Source of the DNA: a bacterium
GTDB taxonomy: Bacteria > CSSED10-310 > JAJRTK01
DNA length: 33,609 nucleotides
Assembly: GCA_024278345.1 (NCBI GenBank)
Contig: JAJRTK010000543.1
Span: 1 to 33,609, forward strand
Direction of reading: 5' to 3'
Made by a program: the position numbers and the translations under genes. Below are positions 15,245 to 24,110 of this stretch, in pieces (position 1 is the stretch's first letter; every line of letters begins with the position of its first letter). The notes under the pieces were generated by a model. That model did no database searches and was not told the DNA's origin. It saw nothing but the letters and a program-made list of their open reading frames with translations.

Positions 15245-16729
15245 ATGAGAAATAGATTTCATCAAAATGCCGAGATTGTCGGCCTTTCACCGGCAAGAAA
15301 ACGGGGCGGCGGTCCAACTGGTGCAACTCCATTGGCTTTGGTACTCCCGCTGCTCGCCTTCTTGTTCTTGGCCCAGGCGGGGTTTTCCGGAAACGCCCTT
15401 GCGCGTTCGGCTGCCGACGGGCCTGTCGTTGTTCAGGGCATCGCCTACAAAAGCTGGACCGACTGGGCATTGTCCGATGAATTCCAGGCGACCGGTGCCC
15501 GCTGCAAGCTCCCCCCCAAGTCGGAGCGCCCGTACACCGCCCGTGCGGCCGGTGACTGCACGGCCAGTTTCACCAACCCGGCCGAAAAATATGCTCCCGG
15601 CAATACCTATGAGATTCCCGTGGTCGTCCATATCATTCAGTCGAGTTCCGGGCAGGGAGTGATTTCCGATGCCATGGTCCAGAGCCAAATCGACGTGTTG
15701 AACGAGGATTTCCAAGCCCTGGCAGGGACCCCGGGATCCCAAGGCTCGCCAGGCGCCATCCGATTTCGCCTTGCGACGGCTAATCCCGATGGCCAGGCGA
15801 CAAGCGGTATCACCCGGGTCACCAACGACAATTGGTTCCAGGAGATCGGCAACTACTGGGACACGCTTGCCTGGGACACCAACCGCTACCTCAACATCTA
15901 CACCGCCCAGATCGACGGCCTGGGCTATGTTCCGAACCTTCCTCAGGGCGGGATTGTTGGGAAAAAGGAAGACCGTGTGGTCATTCTCTGGACGGCGTTC
16001 GGCCGGAATTCCCCCATGGCTCCGTTTGATCTTGGCCGGACCGCCACCCACGAGGTCGGCCACTACCTTGGCCTGGAGCATACCTTCGCCGGAGGTTGCG
16101 CCTCGGCTTCCAAGCCCAGTTGCTATTCCAGTGGCGATATGATTTGTGACACGGCCAGTGAACTCGACCCAGCCTCTGGTTGCCCCAACAACCAGCAAAG
16201 CTGCGGAAGCCCGGATCCCACCGACAACTATATGGACTACTCCAATGATTCCTGCATGACGCGATTCACCAACGAACAGATTCGAAGGATGCGCTGCACG
16301 TTGGAGAGCTACCGCTCCAATCTCTACACGGTGATTTCTTCCGGAACCCCGACGCCAACGATGACCCCCGTCCCAACGGCCACCCCTACACCCCGGCTCG
16401 TCCGCGTTCGCTCCGGACTCTTCCCCGGTTCCTGGAGCTTGACCCTGACCCTGCCCACCAGCACATCCGTCGATGTCTATGATGGCGTGGGAAATCTACT
16501 GGCCTCGGGCCAGGATAGCGATGGCGACGGCCTGGTGATCCTGGACCTGTCTCGGGCGCTGCTTCCGGAGGAAGAGGTTTCCTTGTGCGGCGCCGAACTG
16601 CCTTGCCGTTCAGTCTTCGTGCCGCTTTCCGTTCCCGCGCAGTTCTGGGTTGCCAGCCTACTCCTCTTCCTGTTTGTCGCCTTTGGAGCCCTAGCCCGGC
16701 TCCGGAGAGGGTCGAGGGTCCGACCCTGA
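15245..16729 (+). CDS. Secreted M43/pappalysin-like zinc metalloprotease with C-terminal membrane anchor
   Basis: The 494-residue protein has a long N-terminal signal peptide (hydrophobic LALVLPLLAFLFLAQAGF, about residues 33-50). The catalytic site is HEVGHYLGLEH (His269, His273, His279), a metzincin HExxHxxGxxH motif, with the Met-turn in NYMDYSND around 330. Cysteines near the site suggest disulfides, as in pappalysins (M43B). A Thr/Pro linker (TPTPTMTPVPTATPTPR) separates it from a small beta domain. The C-terminus, VPLSVPAQFWVASLLLFLFV followed by an Arg-rich tail, looks like an IPTL/PEP-CTERM-type sorting signal or a plain anchor. The ATG at 15245 has AGGAG eight bases upstream; a GTG at 15209 is less likely. 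It is convergent with the copper ATPase gene. Confidence 0.85.
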   Translation: MRNRFHQNAEIVGLSPARKRGGGPTGATPLALVLPLLAFLFLAQAGFSGNALARSAADGPVVVQGIAYKSWTDWALSDEFQATGARCKLPPKSERPYTARAAGDCTASFTNPAEKYAPGNTYEIPVVVHIIQSSSGQGVISDAMVQSQIDVLNEDFQALAGTPGSQGSPGAIRFRLATANPDGQATSGITRVTNDNWFQEIGNYWDTLAWDTNRYLNIYTAQIDGLGYVPNLPQGGIVGKKEDRVVILWTAFGRNSPMAPFDLGRTATHEVGHYLGLEHTFAGGCASASKPSCYSSGDMICDTASELDPASGCPNNQQSCGSPDPTDNYMDYSNDSCMTRFTNEQIRRMRCTLESYRSNLYTVISSGTPTPTMTPVPTATPTPRLVRVRSGLFPGSWSLTLTLPTSTSVDVYDGVGNLLASGQDSDGDGLVILDLSRALLPEEEVSLCGAELPCRSVFVPLSVPAQFWVASLLLFLFVAFGALARLRRGSRVRP

Positions 16730-16740
16730 AACCACGCGGT

Positions 16741-16768
16741 AGAGTGAGCGCCCGTGGCCGCACACTCT
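16741..16768. terminator. Hairpin between convergent metalloprotease and P-type ATPase genes
   Basis: AGAGTGAGCG (16741-16750) pairs with CGCACACTCT (16759-16768) with one mismatch and an eight-base loop. It lies 11 bases after the metalloprotease stop and before the stop of the minus-strand ATPase gene. No long T run follows on either strand, so intrinsic termination is possible but not certain. Confidence 0.45.
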
Positions 16769-16773
16769 TCACC

Positions 16774-19305
16774 TCAACTTCGCGCAGGCGCCCCTTCCAT
16801 GGGCGCCTGCGCCGGATTTCTCTCAGAAGTCGCCATGGGTGAAAAGCGCTTCAAGCGGAGTGCATTGGTCACCACTGACACCGAGCTCATGGCCATGGCG
16901 GCCGCCGCGATGATGGGCGAGAGCTGGAGGCCCAACGCGGGATAGAGAACGCCCGCGGCAATGGGGATGCCCAGCGTGTTGTACAGGAAGGCGAAAACCA
17001 GGTTTTGTCGGATGGTCGATAGCGTCCTCTTGGAGAGTTCGATGGCCTGAACCACGCTCCAGAGGTCTGACCGCAAAAGCGTGAATCCCGCCGCCTCGAT
17101 GGCGACGTCAGTCCCCGTCCCGATGGCGATCCCCACCTCCGCCCGGGCCAGAGCGGGGGCATCGTTGATCCCGTCGCCCACCATTCCGACGATCCGATCC
17201 TCGCCCTGAAGCCGCCGGATATGGCGCTCCTTGTCCGCAGGCAAGACTTCGGCCAGAACCGTGGAAATCCCAATTTCTTCGGCGATGGCCTGGGCCGTTC
17301 GCCGGTGATCGCCAGTGAGCATGACGATTTCAATGCCCAGCTCTTTCAGCCGTCGAACGGTCGGCGCCGCCTCCCGCCTGGGCCGATCCGCTACCGCCAG
17401 CAATCCCACGAGATCCCCGTTGATCGCCACGAACATTGATGTCTTGCCCTGGTCGGCCAGGGAATCGGCTTCTGCTTCCAGCGAAGAGGCGTCGATCCCG
17501 GATTCTTCCATGAGCAGTTTATTTCCGATCAGAACTTCCGAGTCATCCACGGCGGCTTCCAGCCCGCGGCCTGCCACAGCCCAGAATTCCTTCGGCGCCG
17601 CAAGATCCAGCCCCCGCTCCTTTGCCGCCGCTACTACCGCTTTTCCAATGGGATGCTCGCTGGAAAGCTCCGCGGATGCGGCAAACCGGAGAAGTCGCGT
17701 TTCATCTTCTTCATTTGCGGGCACGATGTCGGTCAGTTGGGGAGTTCCTTGGGTGAGAGTTCCGGTCTTGTCGAAGACCAAGATTTTCATCTTGCCCGCG
17801 GCTTCCAGGACATCGGCTCCCCGGATGAGGATTCCCAGCTCCGCGCCCCGCCCGGTCCCCACCATGATCGCCGTGGGTGTGGCAAGCCCGAGGGCGCAGG
17901 GGCAGGCGATGATGAGCACTGAAACGAAAGTGAGCAGAGAATGAGCGAGTCTGGGTTCCGGTCCGGCCAGGTACCAAACCCCGAAGCTTACAACGGCGAT
18001 ACCAAGAACGATGGGAACGAATACAGCGGCCACCGAATCGGCCAGTTTTTGGACTGGAGCCCGAGATCCCTGTGCCTGGCGCACCAGTCCCACGATCCGC
18101 GACAGAGTTGTTTCTTGCCCCACTCGCGTCGCCCGGAAGCGGATGGCACCAGTCTGGTTGACCGTTGCTCCGGTGACGACATCGCCGGCTCTTTTGTCCA
18201 CGGGGAGACTTTCGCCGGTGAGCATCGATTCGTCGATGCTGGTGCTCCCCTCCAGGACGATGCCGTCCACAGGCACCTTTTCGCCTGGCCGGACAAGAAC
18301 GAGATCACCACTCTTCACCTTGTCGATAGGAAGCTCAAGCTCAACACCATCTCGGACAATCCGGGCGGTTTTGGCGCCCAACCGCACCAAGCGCCGAATC
18401 GCTTCGGACGTTTGGCCTCGGGCCCTGGCTTCCAGGAGCCGTCCAAGAAGAATGAAGGCGATGATCATGGCCGCGGTGTCGAAGTAGAGATCCGGCGCTC
18501 GGCCGGTTTCAGCCAGAAACCCTGGCATTGCCGTCGCCACGGCACTGTACCCGTAGGCCGAGAGTGTACCCACGGCGATGAGGGTGTTCATGTCCGCCCG
18601 GCGGTGGCGCAGGGCTGCCCAGGCGCCGCGCAGGAACTGCCAGCCCACCCAGAACTCCACGATTGTCCCAAGAGCTAGCAGGGTCCAGGGAGACTGAAGA
18701 ATCGGTGGAGCCCATGGAAACCAGCTCTTCATCGAGCCAACGAAGATTGACAGTGCCAAAACTCCGCCCACTGCCAGCTTCTGCTTCAGAATCGCCAGAT
18801 CCTTTGCGTGGGCCGCCGCCTCCATCTCCTCACCGCTCTCGCTCCCATCCTTGAAGGTTGCCTGGTAACCCAGTTCTTCCACCACGGCTTTGATTCTTCG
18901 GGCCACGCCATCCAGGGCAATTGCCTCGATCCTGGCTTGCTTCGCTCCCAGATGCACCGCGGCGGAGATGACCTCTGGAACCTTCTCCAGCGCTGTTTCG
19001 ATTTGGCTGACGGCTGCCCCGTCCCAAAGGTCAGGAAGCTCCAGAACCAGGGATGCCGATCTGGCATCGTATCCCGCGGAACGCAGGCTTTCGACAATCT
19101 TGCCAAGTTTGGCTTCTCCAGGCCCGAGATCCACCGTCGCCATGGACGAGGAAAAATTGACCTCGCAGCGGGTGACGCCTTCCACCTCGGCGATGGCGCC
19201 TTCCACGGCCCGAACACAAGCCGCGCAGCTCATGCCGGCGACCGGTAGCAGAACTTGGTGACCGGGCGTAGCTGGCACCGCTGTGGTACGGTCCTTGGTG
19301 TCCAT
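16774..19305 (-). CDS. copA: Copper-transporting P1B-type ATPase
   Basis: The 843-residue protein predicts ATP-driven export of Cu(I) across the inner membrane. The first metal-binding domain has GMSCAAC (Cys27, Cys30). A second HMA-like domain (about 85-155) has lost its CxxC and reads [10 protein letters not shown] at that place. The ATPase core has [10 protein letters not shown], the membrane metal site CPC near 466-468 in [12 protein letters not shown], phosphorylation motif DKTGTLTQG near Asp512, a Ser-Glu-His-Pro motif (SSEHPIGKA), and [13 protein letters not shown] plus SEHP fits the Cu(I) group. GAGGAG about ten bases upstream supports the ATG. The last codons contain a perfect 12-base inverted repeat. 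No copper regulator or chaperone gene is adjacent. Confidence 0.92.
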   Translation of the reverse strand: MDTKDRTTAVPATPGHQVLLPVAGMSCAACVRAVEGAIAEVEGVTRCEVNFSSSMATVDLGPGEAKLGKIVESLRSAGYDARSASLVLELPDLWDGAAVSQIETALEKVPEVISAAVHLGAKQARIEAIALDGVARRIKAVVEELGYQATFKDGSESGEEMEAAAHAKDLAILKQKLAVGGVLALSIFVGSMKSWFPWAPPILQSPWTLLALGTIVEFWVGWQFLRGAWAALRHRRADMNTLIAVGTLSAYGYSAVATAMPGFLAETGRAPDLYFDTAAMIIAFILLGRLLEARARGQTSEAIRRLVRLGAKTARIVRDGVELELPIDKVKSGDLVLVRPGEKVPVDGIVLEGSTSIDESMLTGESLPVDKRAGDVVTGATVNQTGAIRFRATRVGQETTLSRIVGLVRQAQGSRAPVQKLADSVAAVFVPIVLGIAVVSFGVWYLAGPEPRLAHSLLTFVSVLIIACPCALGLATPTAIMVGTGRGAELGILIRGADVLEAAGKMKILVFDKTGTLTQGTPQLTDIVPANEEDETRLLRFAASAELSSEHPIGKAVVAAAKERGLDLAAPKEFWAVAGRGLEAAVDDSEVLIGNKLLMEESGIDASSLEAEADSLADQGKTSMFVAINGDLVGLLAVADRPRREAAPTVRRLKELGIEIVMLTGDHRRTAQAIAEEIGISTVLAEVLPADKERHIRRLQGEDRIVGMVGDGINDAPALARAEVGIAIGTGTDVAIEAAGFTLLRSDLWSVVQAIELSKRTLSTIRQNLVFAFLYNTLGIPIAAGVLYPALGLQLSPIIAAAAMAMSSVSVVTNALRLKRFSPMATSERNPAQAPMEGAPARS
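16782..16812. repeat. Perfect 12-bp inverted repeat in the 3' end of the copper ATPase gene
   Basis: GCGCAGGCGCCC (16782-16793) and GGGCGCCTGCGC (16801-16812) form a perfect GC-rich stem with a seven-base loop. It lies entirely within the last 13 or so codons of the ATPase, giving the near-symmetrical peptide [10 protein letters not shown]. With the hairpin at 16741-16768 it makes two stems at this convergent junction. Confidence 0.8.
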
Positions 19306-19697
19306 GGAGTAGAGTCTCCTCAGCTAGAGTGTGATAGGATCTTCATCTGAAAGGCCGCTCCCCGTGGACTTGAACCTTCAACCCGGAGAAATGTTCTGGC
19401 AAAGAACGGCAAAGAATGAGAAACTATCCTCTCTTTTCCAGCGGGAAGTGACGACGTGAAATGCCGGTGGCTTCATGCTATCTGGAGAGGATTGGGTTTC
19501 TGGGCGCTGGAGGGCGAGTGGCGGCGGACGGAGGGGTACTCACGCCGTAGGCGTGGGTCATGCCGACGCGAGCGGAAGGCAACCCAAAGAAAAATAGTTG
19601 TCGGAGGCTTCCGGATCGTTGGCGGGTGGAAAGGCTGAAATGTCGGGGATGTCCAGATCCGTTATCATCGGGAATCATCCACCGGTAGAGGGAAGAG
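19306..19697. other. Divergent promoter region, copper ATPase / AI-2E transporter
   Basis: This region of about 390 bases lies between divergent starts. It contains repeat copy 6 (19511-19596) and a short inverted repeat TTGAA-CC-TTCAA (19370-19381) some 65 bases upstream of the ATPase ATG, a possible operator. GGCAAAGAA occurs twice close together around 19400-19415. No -35/-10 pair can be assigned with confidence and no small gene is supported. Confidence 0.5.
19511..19596 (+). repeat. Dispersed repeat copy 6 (hairpin form)
   Basis: This is a hairpin-form copy: AGGGCGAGTGGCGGCGGACG, then GAGGGGTACTCACGCC-GTA and its complement GGCGTGGGT, then GACGCGAGCGGAAGGCAACC and CAAAGAAAAA. It is almost identical to copy 5 (11288-11384, opposite strand). 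It lies about 100 bases upstream of the AI-2E transporter gene. Confidence 0.88.
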
Positions 19698-21731
19698 ATG
19701 AAGCGCTCTGACGAAACGAGGTTTCGATTGCCCTTCGGTGTTTCTCTGGAGAAACTGCTCATTTGGGCTCTCTTTGCCGCCGTCGTTTACTCCATACGCC
19801 AGTTCTTCTCTATTGTCTTTATGACGTTCATCATGAGTTACCTGGCGGGCCGTGTGGTTGGAGGTACCACCCGGTTTTTGGGCCGGTCGGCGGAGCATTG
19901 GATTCGGCGGCCCATCGTCTTCGTAGTCTATCTGGGGATTCTGGCCTTGGGATACCTTGCGGGCCAGGGAGTCTTGCCACGAGCCTTGGATCAGGGGCGA
20001 TGGCTCCTGGAAACGGTGCAAAAGATCGATCTCGAGGCCATTCGGGAAGATATCCTTGCCAAGACACTGGGGCGAATCGAGTTTACGCGCTTCAAGTTGA
20101 GCAAGGATTATGCCGCTGAATTCGACCGTTTCATCCGGGAGAAGTACAATCTTCTCACCTACCAGGAATCCCTTGAACAAGCCCTGGAGATTCGGGCGAC
20201 GTTTCGGCGTGAGCTGGCTGCCAAGGAGGGCGCCAATGCTCTTCGAGAATTCCAAACCGATCGGCCCAAGGAGTTTCGGGATCTCTATGTCAGGTGGTTG
20301 GAAAAAAACCGAGTCTCGGTGGAGGTCGAGCAACACCCCGACGTCTGGCGGAGATTCGCCGGCGTCTTCGAAGAGTCTTGGCGCCTCATCCACCGGGACG
20401 AAGAGTTCGAGAAGCAGCGATTGACGCCCGAATATATCGAACGCCGGGATGCGGCGACCCGCAGGCTTATCGCGGAAGACCTTGAATCAAAGGGAAAGTT
20501 TAAGGAAGAGTTCGAGTCAGGGCTTCTGGCCGATCTGGGCGGCCAGCGACTCAATGAGTTTTCCCCCGAGGAGCTCGAAGAGCGGTTCCAGCGTTTCTAC
20601 AAAAGGGAAGCTCCCCTTCGCTGGGCCGGGTATCCCTACAGTTACGAAAAGCTCGTGATCCTTCAGTCGGTTGCCGACGAGAACGAGTTCAAGGACAAGC
20701 TGACGGAAGAAGCTGCCGGGGAACAGACGGCCGAGGAAAAGTTCGCGCAGTACATGGAGCGGCGGTTGGCTCGGGATCACCCTTGGAACGATATGTTGGG
20801 CAACACGTCGGAGATCTTTGACAAGAACATGCCCACCATCGCCGCTTGGGTGACGACGGCCTTGAACAACGTCATCGCCTTTGGCTTCGATGCCCTTCTG
20901 TCTCTTATGTTCTCCTTCATGATCGTCTGGGAAGTGCCCCAGATCCGCCGTGGTCTTTCCCGAGTCGCCGGAACGCGGGCGGAGCCGTTATTCAACGAGA
21001 TCGCACCTGGCATCTATCGTCTTGGCCTGGTCATCGGTCGTGCGCTCTCCGCGCAGCTTCTCATCGCCTCTCTTAACGCTGCATTCGCCTTCACGCTCAT
21101 CAGTTTCCTTGGATTGCCTTCCAGAGTTTTCCTCACGTTGATGGTGCTTTTCCTGAGCCTGGTTCCCTATGTTGGGATCGTCATTGCAGGCGTCCCGATT
21201 TGCCTCGTTGCCCTCCAGCACGGAGGCACTGAGCTGGGGTTCTACGCCATGGTTGCCATGTTTTTCATCCACGAATTGGAGGCTTGGATTCTGAGCCCCA
21301 TGATCCTCGGAGAGTTCCTCCAATTAAATCCCATCGTTGTGATTTTCGTGCTTTTTGTAGCGCAGCAGCTTTCGGGTATCTGGGGGCTGCTTTTGGGCGT
21401 GCCCATCGCGGTCTTTTTCATCAACGACGTGCTGCTGAAGCCTGTTCATACTTCTGTGGAAGCCGAATCTGGGACTGCTCCACCGGACACGGGTCCTCTG
21501 GAGAAGCCCCGGGAATCGTGTGGCGCCAGGGAGACTGAAAGCGGAGAACGGGAGAATCTCGGTGTTGCTCCAGCCCAAGGGCAATGGATGACGAAGGCTG
21601 CGATAATGGCGAGCAGCGGGCGCCGGCTGGCGGTCGATGTGAGCGGAACGCAACACGAAGAAAACAAAGGGTTTTCTGGTAACTTCGACCTAAACGAAGA
21701 GGACGACCAGAATCTCAAGTCCAAGGAATAA
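19698..21731 (+). CDS. AI-2E family transporter with large extramembrane insertion and repeat-derived tail
   Basis: The 677-residue protein belongs to the AI-2E/PerM family, whose members include autoinducer-2 exporters and Na+/H+ antiporters. Two N-terminal helices (about 17-40 and 70-95) precede a charged stretch of roughly 270 residues (100-370) rich in Glu, Arg and Lys, predicted helical. The family core then follows: FSFMIVWEVPQIRRGLSRV, a Gly/Ala-rich helix, LSLVPYVGIVIAGVP, and HELEAWILSPMILGEFLQLN. Usual members have about 350 residues with only a 100-residue loop at that position. The last 57 residues or so (from about 621) are encoded by dispersed repeat copy 7 and look unrelated to the family. 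AGGGAAGAG supports the ATG at 19698. The transported substrate is unknown. Confidence 0.82.
   Translation: MKRSDETRFRLPFGVSLEKLLIWALFAAVVYSIRQFFSIVFMTFIMSYLAGRVVGGTTRFLGRSAEHWIRRPIVFVVYLGILALGYLAGQGVLPRALDQGRWLLETVQKIDLEAIREDILAKTLGRIEFTRFKLSKDYAAEFDRFIREKYNLLTYQESLEQALEIRATFRRELAAKEGANALREFQTDRPKEFRDLYVRWLEKNRVSVEVEQHPDVWRRFAGVFEESWRLIHRDEEFEKQRLTPEYIERRDAATRRLIAEDLESKGKFKEEFESGLLADLGGQRLNEFSPEELEERFQRFYKREAPLRWAGYPYSYEKLVILQSVADENEFKDKLTEEAAGEQTAEEKFAQYMERRLARDHPWNDMLGNTSEIFDKNMPTIAAWVTTALNNVIAFGFDALLSLMFSFMIVWEVPQIRRGLSRVAGTRAEPLFNEIAPGIYRLGLVIGRALSAQLLIASLNAAFAFTLISFLGLPSRVFLTLMVLFLSLVPYVGIVIAGVPICLVALQHGGTELGFYAMVAMFFIHELEAWILSPMILGEFLQLNPIVVIFVLFVAQQLSGIWGLLLGVPIAVFFINDVLLKPVHTSVEAESGTAPPDTGPLEKPRESCGARETESGERENLGVAPAQGQWMTKAAIMASSGRRLAVDVSGTQHEENKGFSGNFDLNEEDDQNLKSKE
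21561..21709 (+). repeat. Dispersed repeat copy 7 (long form) forming the transporter C-terminus
   Basis: This 149-base element matches copy 4 (6391-6538) along its length. Here it lies inside the reading frame of the AI-2E transporter and encodes residues about 621-671, including SGRRLAVDVSGTQHEENKGF. The same frame in copy 4 would give SGRRMATDVSGTQHVENKGF, so the element stays open in that frame although copy 4 is probably untranslated. Confidence 0.85.
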
Positions 21732-21831
21732 CGGCGGGCCGATCCGCCGGTCCTCCTTCACAATTTAGCAACATGGGTGGTATATGCTGCCATTCTTCTT
21801 CACAACGGAATGCGAGGTTTCTTAAAGTCCC

Positions 21832-22911
21832 ATGGCAATGATTGACAAATTCTTGGAGCATTCCCGCAAGATCGGGGGCTCGGATCTGCACGTCAGTGTG
21901 GGGTGTCCGCCTCTCGTCCGGCTTCACGGTCACCTACTGCCTCTGGGAAAGCGACCTTTGAGCGATCCTGAGACTCTCGCCCTTATTGGGGAGATTCTGA
22001 GCCCCGCCCAGCGTCGCCGATTCGGAGAAACGAACGATTTGGACCTGAGCTACGAAGTCGAGGGGATTGGCCGGTTCCGGGTCAACGTCCTTCGGCAACG
22101 GCGGGGAGTTGATGCCTGTTTTCGCGTGATTCCCGCAAGTGTGCCCACCCCGGAGTCCCTGGGCCTTCCCGAAGCCGTGGTGGAGCTGACGAGCCTGAAG
22201 AAAGGTCTCATCCTGGTGACCGGGCCTTCCGGGTGCGGTAAATCCACAACCCTCGCGGCGCTCATCGCCGTGATCAACGAGTCGCGTGCCGAGCATATCC
22301 TTACCGTGGAAGATCCCGTCGAGTTCGTGCATCCGCCGAAAAAGTGCATCATTAATCAGCGCTCCGTAGGGAAACACACCGAATCCTTCGCTCGGGCACT
22401 GCGCGCGGCTCTTCGGGAAGATCCAGACGTGATCCTGGTGGGAGAGATGCGGGACTTGGAAACGATTCAGCTAGCCATCACGGCTGCCGAGACAGGCCAT
22501 CTGGTCTTGGGGACCCTCAATACGTCGTCGGCACACAAGACCATTGACCGGATCATCGGTTCCTTTCCGCCTGGCCAGCAGAACCAGATTCGGGCCATGG
22601 TCGCCGATTCCTTGCGCGGCGTGGTGACGCAGATCCTCCTGCCTCGGGCCGATGGCCAGGGCCGAGTCGCTGCTTTCGAAGTGCTCATCGGCACCCGCCC
22701 GTTGGCGAACATGATCCGGGATGGGCGCACATTCCAGATCCCCTCTCTTATGCAGACCGGGACCCACCAGGGCATGTGCTTGATGGACCAAAGTTTGTTG
22801 GACTTGGCCCAAAAAGGGATCGTCAAGCCGCGGGTCGCCTATGGCCGTTCCACCGACAAGCGTTTGATTGAGCCGCTCCTCAAGCAAGCCGAGAAGCGAG
22901 GACCCAACTGA
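21832..22911 (+). CDS. PilT-like type IV pilus retraction ATPase, first paralogue (divergent His box)
   Basis: The 359-residue protein belongs to the PilT/GspE secretion-ATPase family, hexameric motors at the base of type IV pili. N-terminal domain about 1-100, then Walker A GPSGCGKST (131-139), Asp box LTVEDPVEF, Walker B ALREDPDVILVGEMRD, His box GHLVLGTLNTSS, and a retraction motif in the form LANMIRD (usually AIRNLIRE). The His box keeps His223 but has Asn230 where PilT normally has the second histidine. The start is ATG 21832 (a second ATG follows two codons later); no strong ribosome site. Its TGA overlaps the next gene's ATG by one base (TGATG). Probably co-translated with the second paralogue; may form a mixed hexamer or a PilU-like accessory motor. 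Confidence 0.88.
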   Translation: MAMIDKFLEHSRKIGGSDLHVSVGCPPLVRLHGHLLPLGKRPLSDPETLALIGEILSPAQRRRFGETNDLDLSYEVEGIGRFRVNVLRQRRGVDACFRVIPASVPTPESLGLPEAVVELTSLKKGLILVTGPSGCGKSTTLAALIAVINESRAEHILTVEDPVEFVHPPKKCIINQRSVGKHTESFARALRAALREDPDVILVGEMRDLETIQLAITAAETGHLVLGTLNTSSAHKTIDRIIGSFPPGQQNQIRAMVADSLRGVVTQILLPRADGQGRVAAFEVLIGTRPLANMIRDGRTFQIPSLMQTGTHQGMCLMDQSLLDLAQKGIVKPRVAYGRSTDKRLIEPLLKQAEKRGPN

Positions 22912-24008
22912 TGGCCGCCATGGATCAGCTTTTTGCCAAACTTAGAGAAGATGGGGGCTCCGACCTTCACATGTCGGTGGGGCAACCGATGATGATGCGG
23001 GTTCACGGCCACTTGCAGCCCATCGAACCCGGTCTCTTGGACCAGGAGAGGTTCGAGGCCTTGATTTCAGAAATCACTCCGCCCAAGCTTTGGGAGGAGT
23101 ATCTGGAAACCGGGGACGTGGATTTCGCCTACGAGGTCCCCGGCCTTGCCCGGTTCCGGGCGAATCTCTTGAGCCAATACCGAGGCCGAGCCGCCGTTTT
23201 CCGCATCATTCCCACGAAAATCCAGACCCTCGACGAGTTGGGCATGCCCGACCAAGTTCGCAATTTTACCAACTTGAAAAAGGGACTCGTCTTGATTACC
23301 GGACCCACCGGCTCGGGGAAATCAACCACCCTTGCGGCGATTGTTGACGAGATCAATTTCAAACGAAACTGCCACATCATCACCATCGAAGATCCTATCG
23401 AGTTCGTCCACGACAATAAGCGGGCTCTGGTGACTCAGAGAGAGATTGGAGCACATACCGAGACCTTTGCTCAGGCCCTTCGTGCCGCCGTTCGCGAGGA
23501 TCCTGACGTGATCCTCATCGGGGAGATGCGAGACCTCGAGACCATCGACCTTGCTCTCACCAGCGCCGAGATGGGGCTTCTGGTCTTCGGAACCCTCCAC
23601 ACCAATAGTGCGGCAAAGACCGTCGATCGCATCATTGACGCCTTTCCTTCCGACGAGCAGGAGCAGGTCCGGATGATGCTTTCCGATTCATTGTCGGGGG
23701 TCGTTGCGCAGCAATTGCTCAAAAGGATCGACAAGCCGGGGCGGATTGCTGCCATCGAGGTCCTCCTTGGGAGCCCGGCGCTGGCGAACCTGATCCGCGA
23801 GGGCAAGACTCACCAAATCGGCTCCATGATGCAATCGGCCAAGGGCCAGGGGATGGTCCTCATGGACAGTTCGCTTCTCGAACTGGCCGAAAAAGGGATG
23901 ATTGAGCCTCGTGCCGCACTGGAGCTTGCGGCGGAAAAAGGGCCCTTCGAGCAGCTTATCCGGAAAGCCGAGGGCACGGAGATTCCCACCTCCCTTGTCG
24001 GGCGCTGA
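22911..24008 (+). CDS. pilT: PilT-like type IV pilus retraction ATPase, second paralogue
   Basis: The 365-residue protein is closer to canonical PilT. Walker A GPTGSGKSTT, Asp box ITIEDPIEF, Walker B AVREDPDVILIGEMRD, His box GLLVFGTLHTNS and the retraction motif ALANLIRE are all present. Leu223 replaces the first His-box histidine while His230 is kept, the reverse of the upstream paralogue. GAGGAC inside the end of the first gene can serve as its ribosome site, and the one-base stop/start overlap suggests coupling. These motors depolymerise pili for twitching and surface sensing. No pilin, PilB, PilC or PilM-Q genes lie in the window, so the rest of the machinery is elsewhere. Confidence 0.92.
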   Translation: MAAMDQLFAKLREDGGSDLHMSVGQPMMMRVHGHLQPIEPGLLDQERFEALISEITPPKLWEEYLETGDVDFAYEVPGLARFRANLLSQYRGRAAVFRIIPTKIQTLDELGMPDQVRNFTNLKKGLVLITGPTGSGKSTTLAAIVDEINFKRNCHIITIEDPIEFVHDNKRALVTQREIGAHTETFAQALRAAVREDPDVILIGEMRDLETIDLALTSAEMGLLVFGTLHTNSAAKTVDRIIDAFPSDEQEQVRMMLSDSLSGVVAQQLLKRIDKPGRIAAIEVLLGSPALANLIREGKTHQIGSMMQSAKGQGMVLMDSSLLELAEKGMIEPRAALELAAEKGPFEQLIRKAEGTEIPTSLVGR

Positions 24009-24110
24009 CAGATTGCTGGGAACTGGCCAACATTTCGACCGTCGCGGCAGATCCGTCATGAGATATCGGGACAGAATCGACCTCCGAGCAACACCATCAG
24101 AGGCAGAGCC

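Noticed and set aside
19370-19381. TTGAA-CC-TTCAA as a CueR-type copper operator
   Set aside because: It is an inverted repeat upstream of the copper ATPase but lacks the length and the 19-20 base -35/-10 spacing of MerR-family sites; kept only as a remark in the promoter region.
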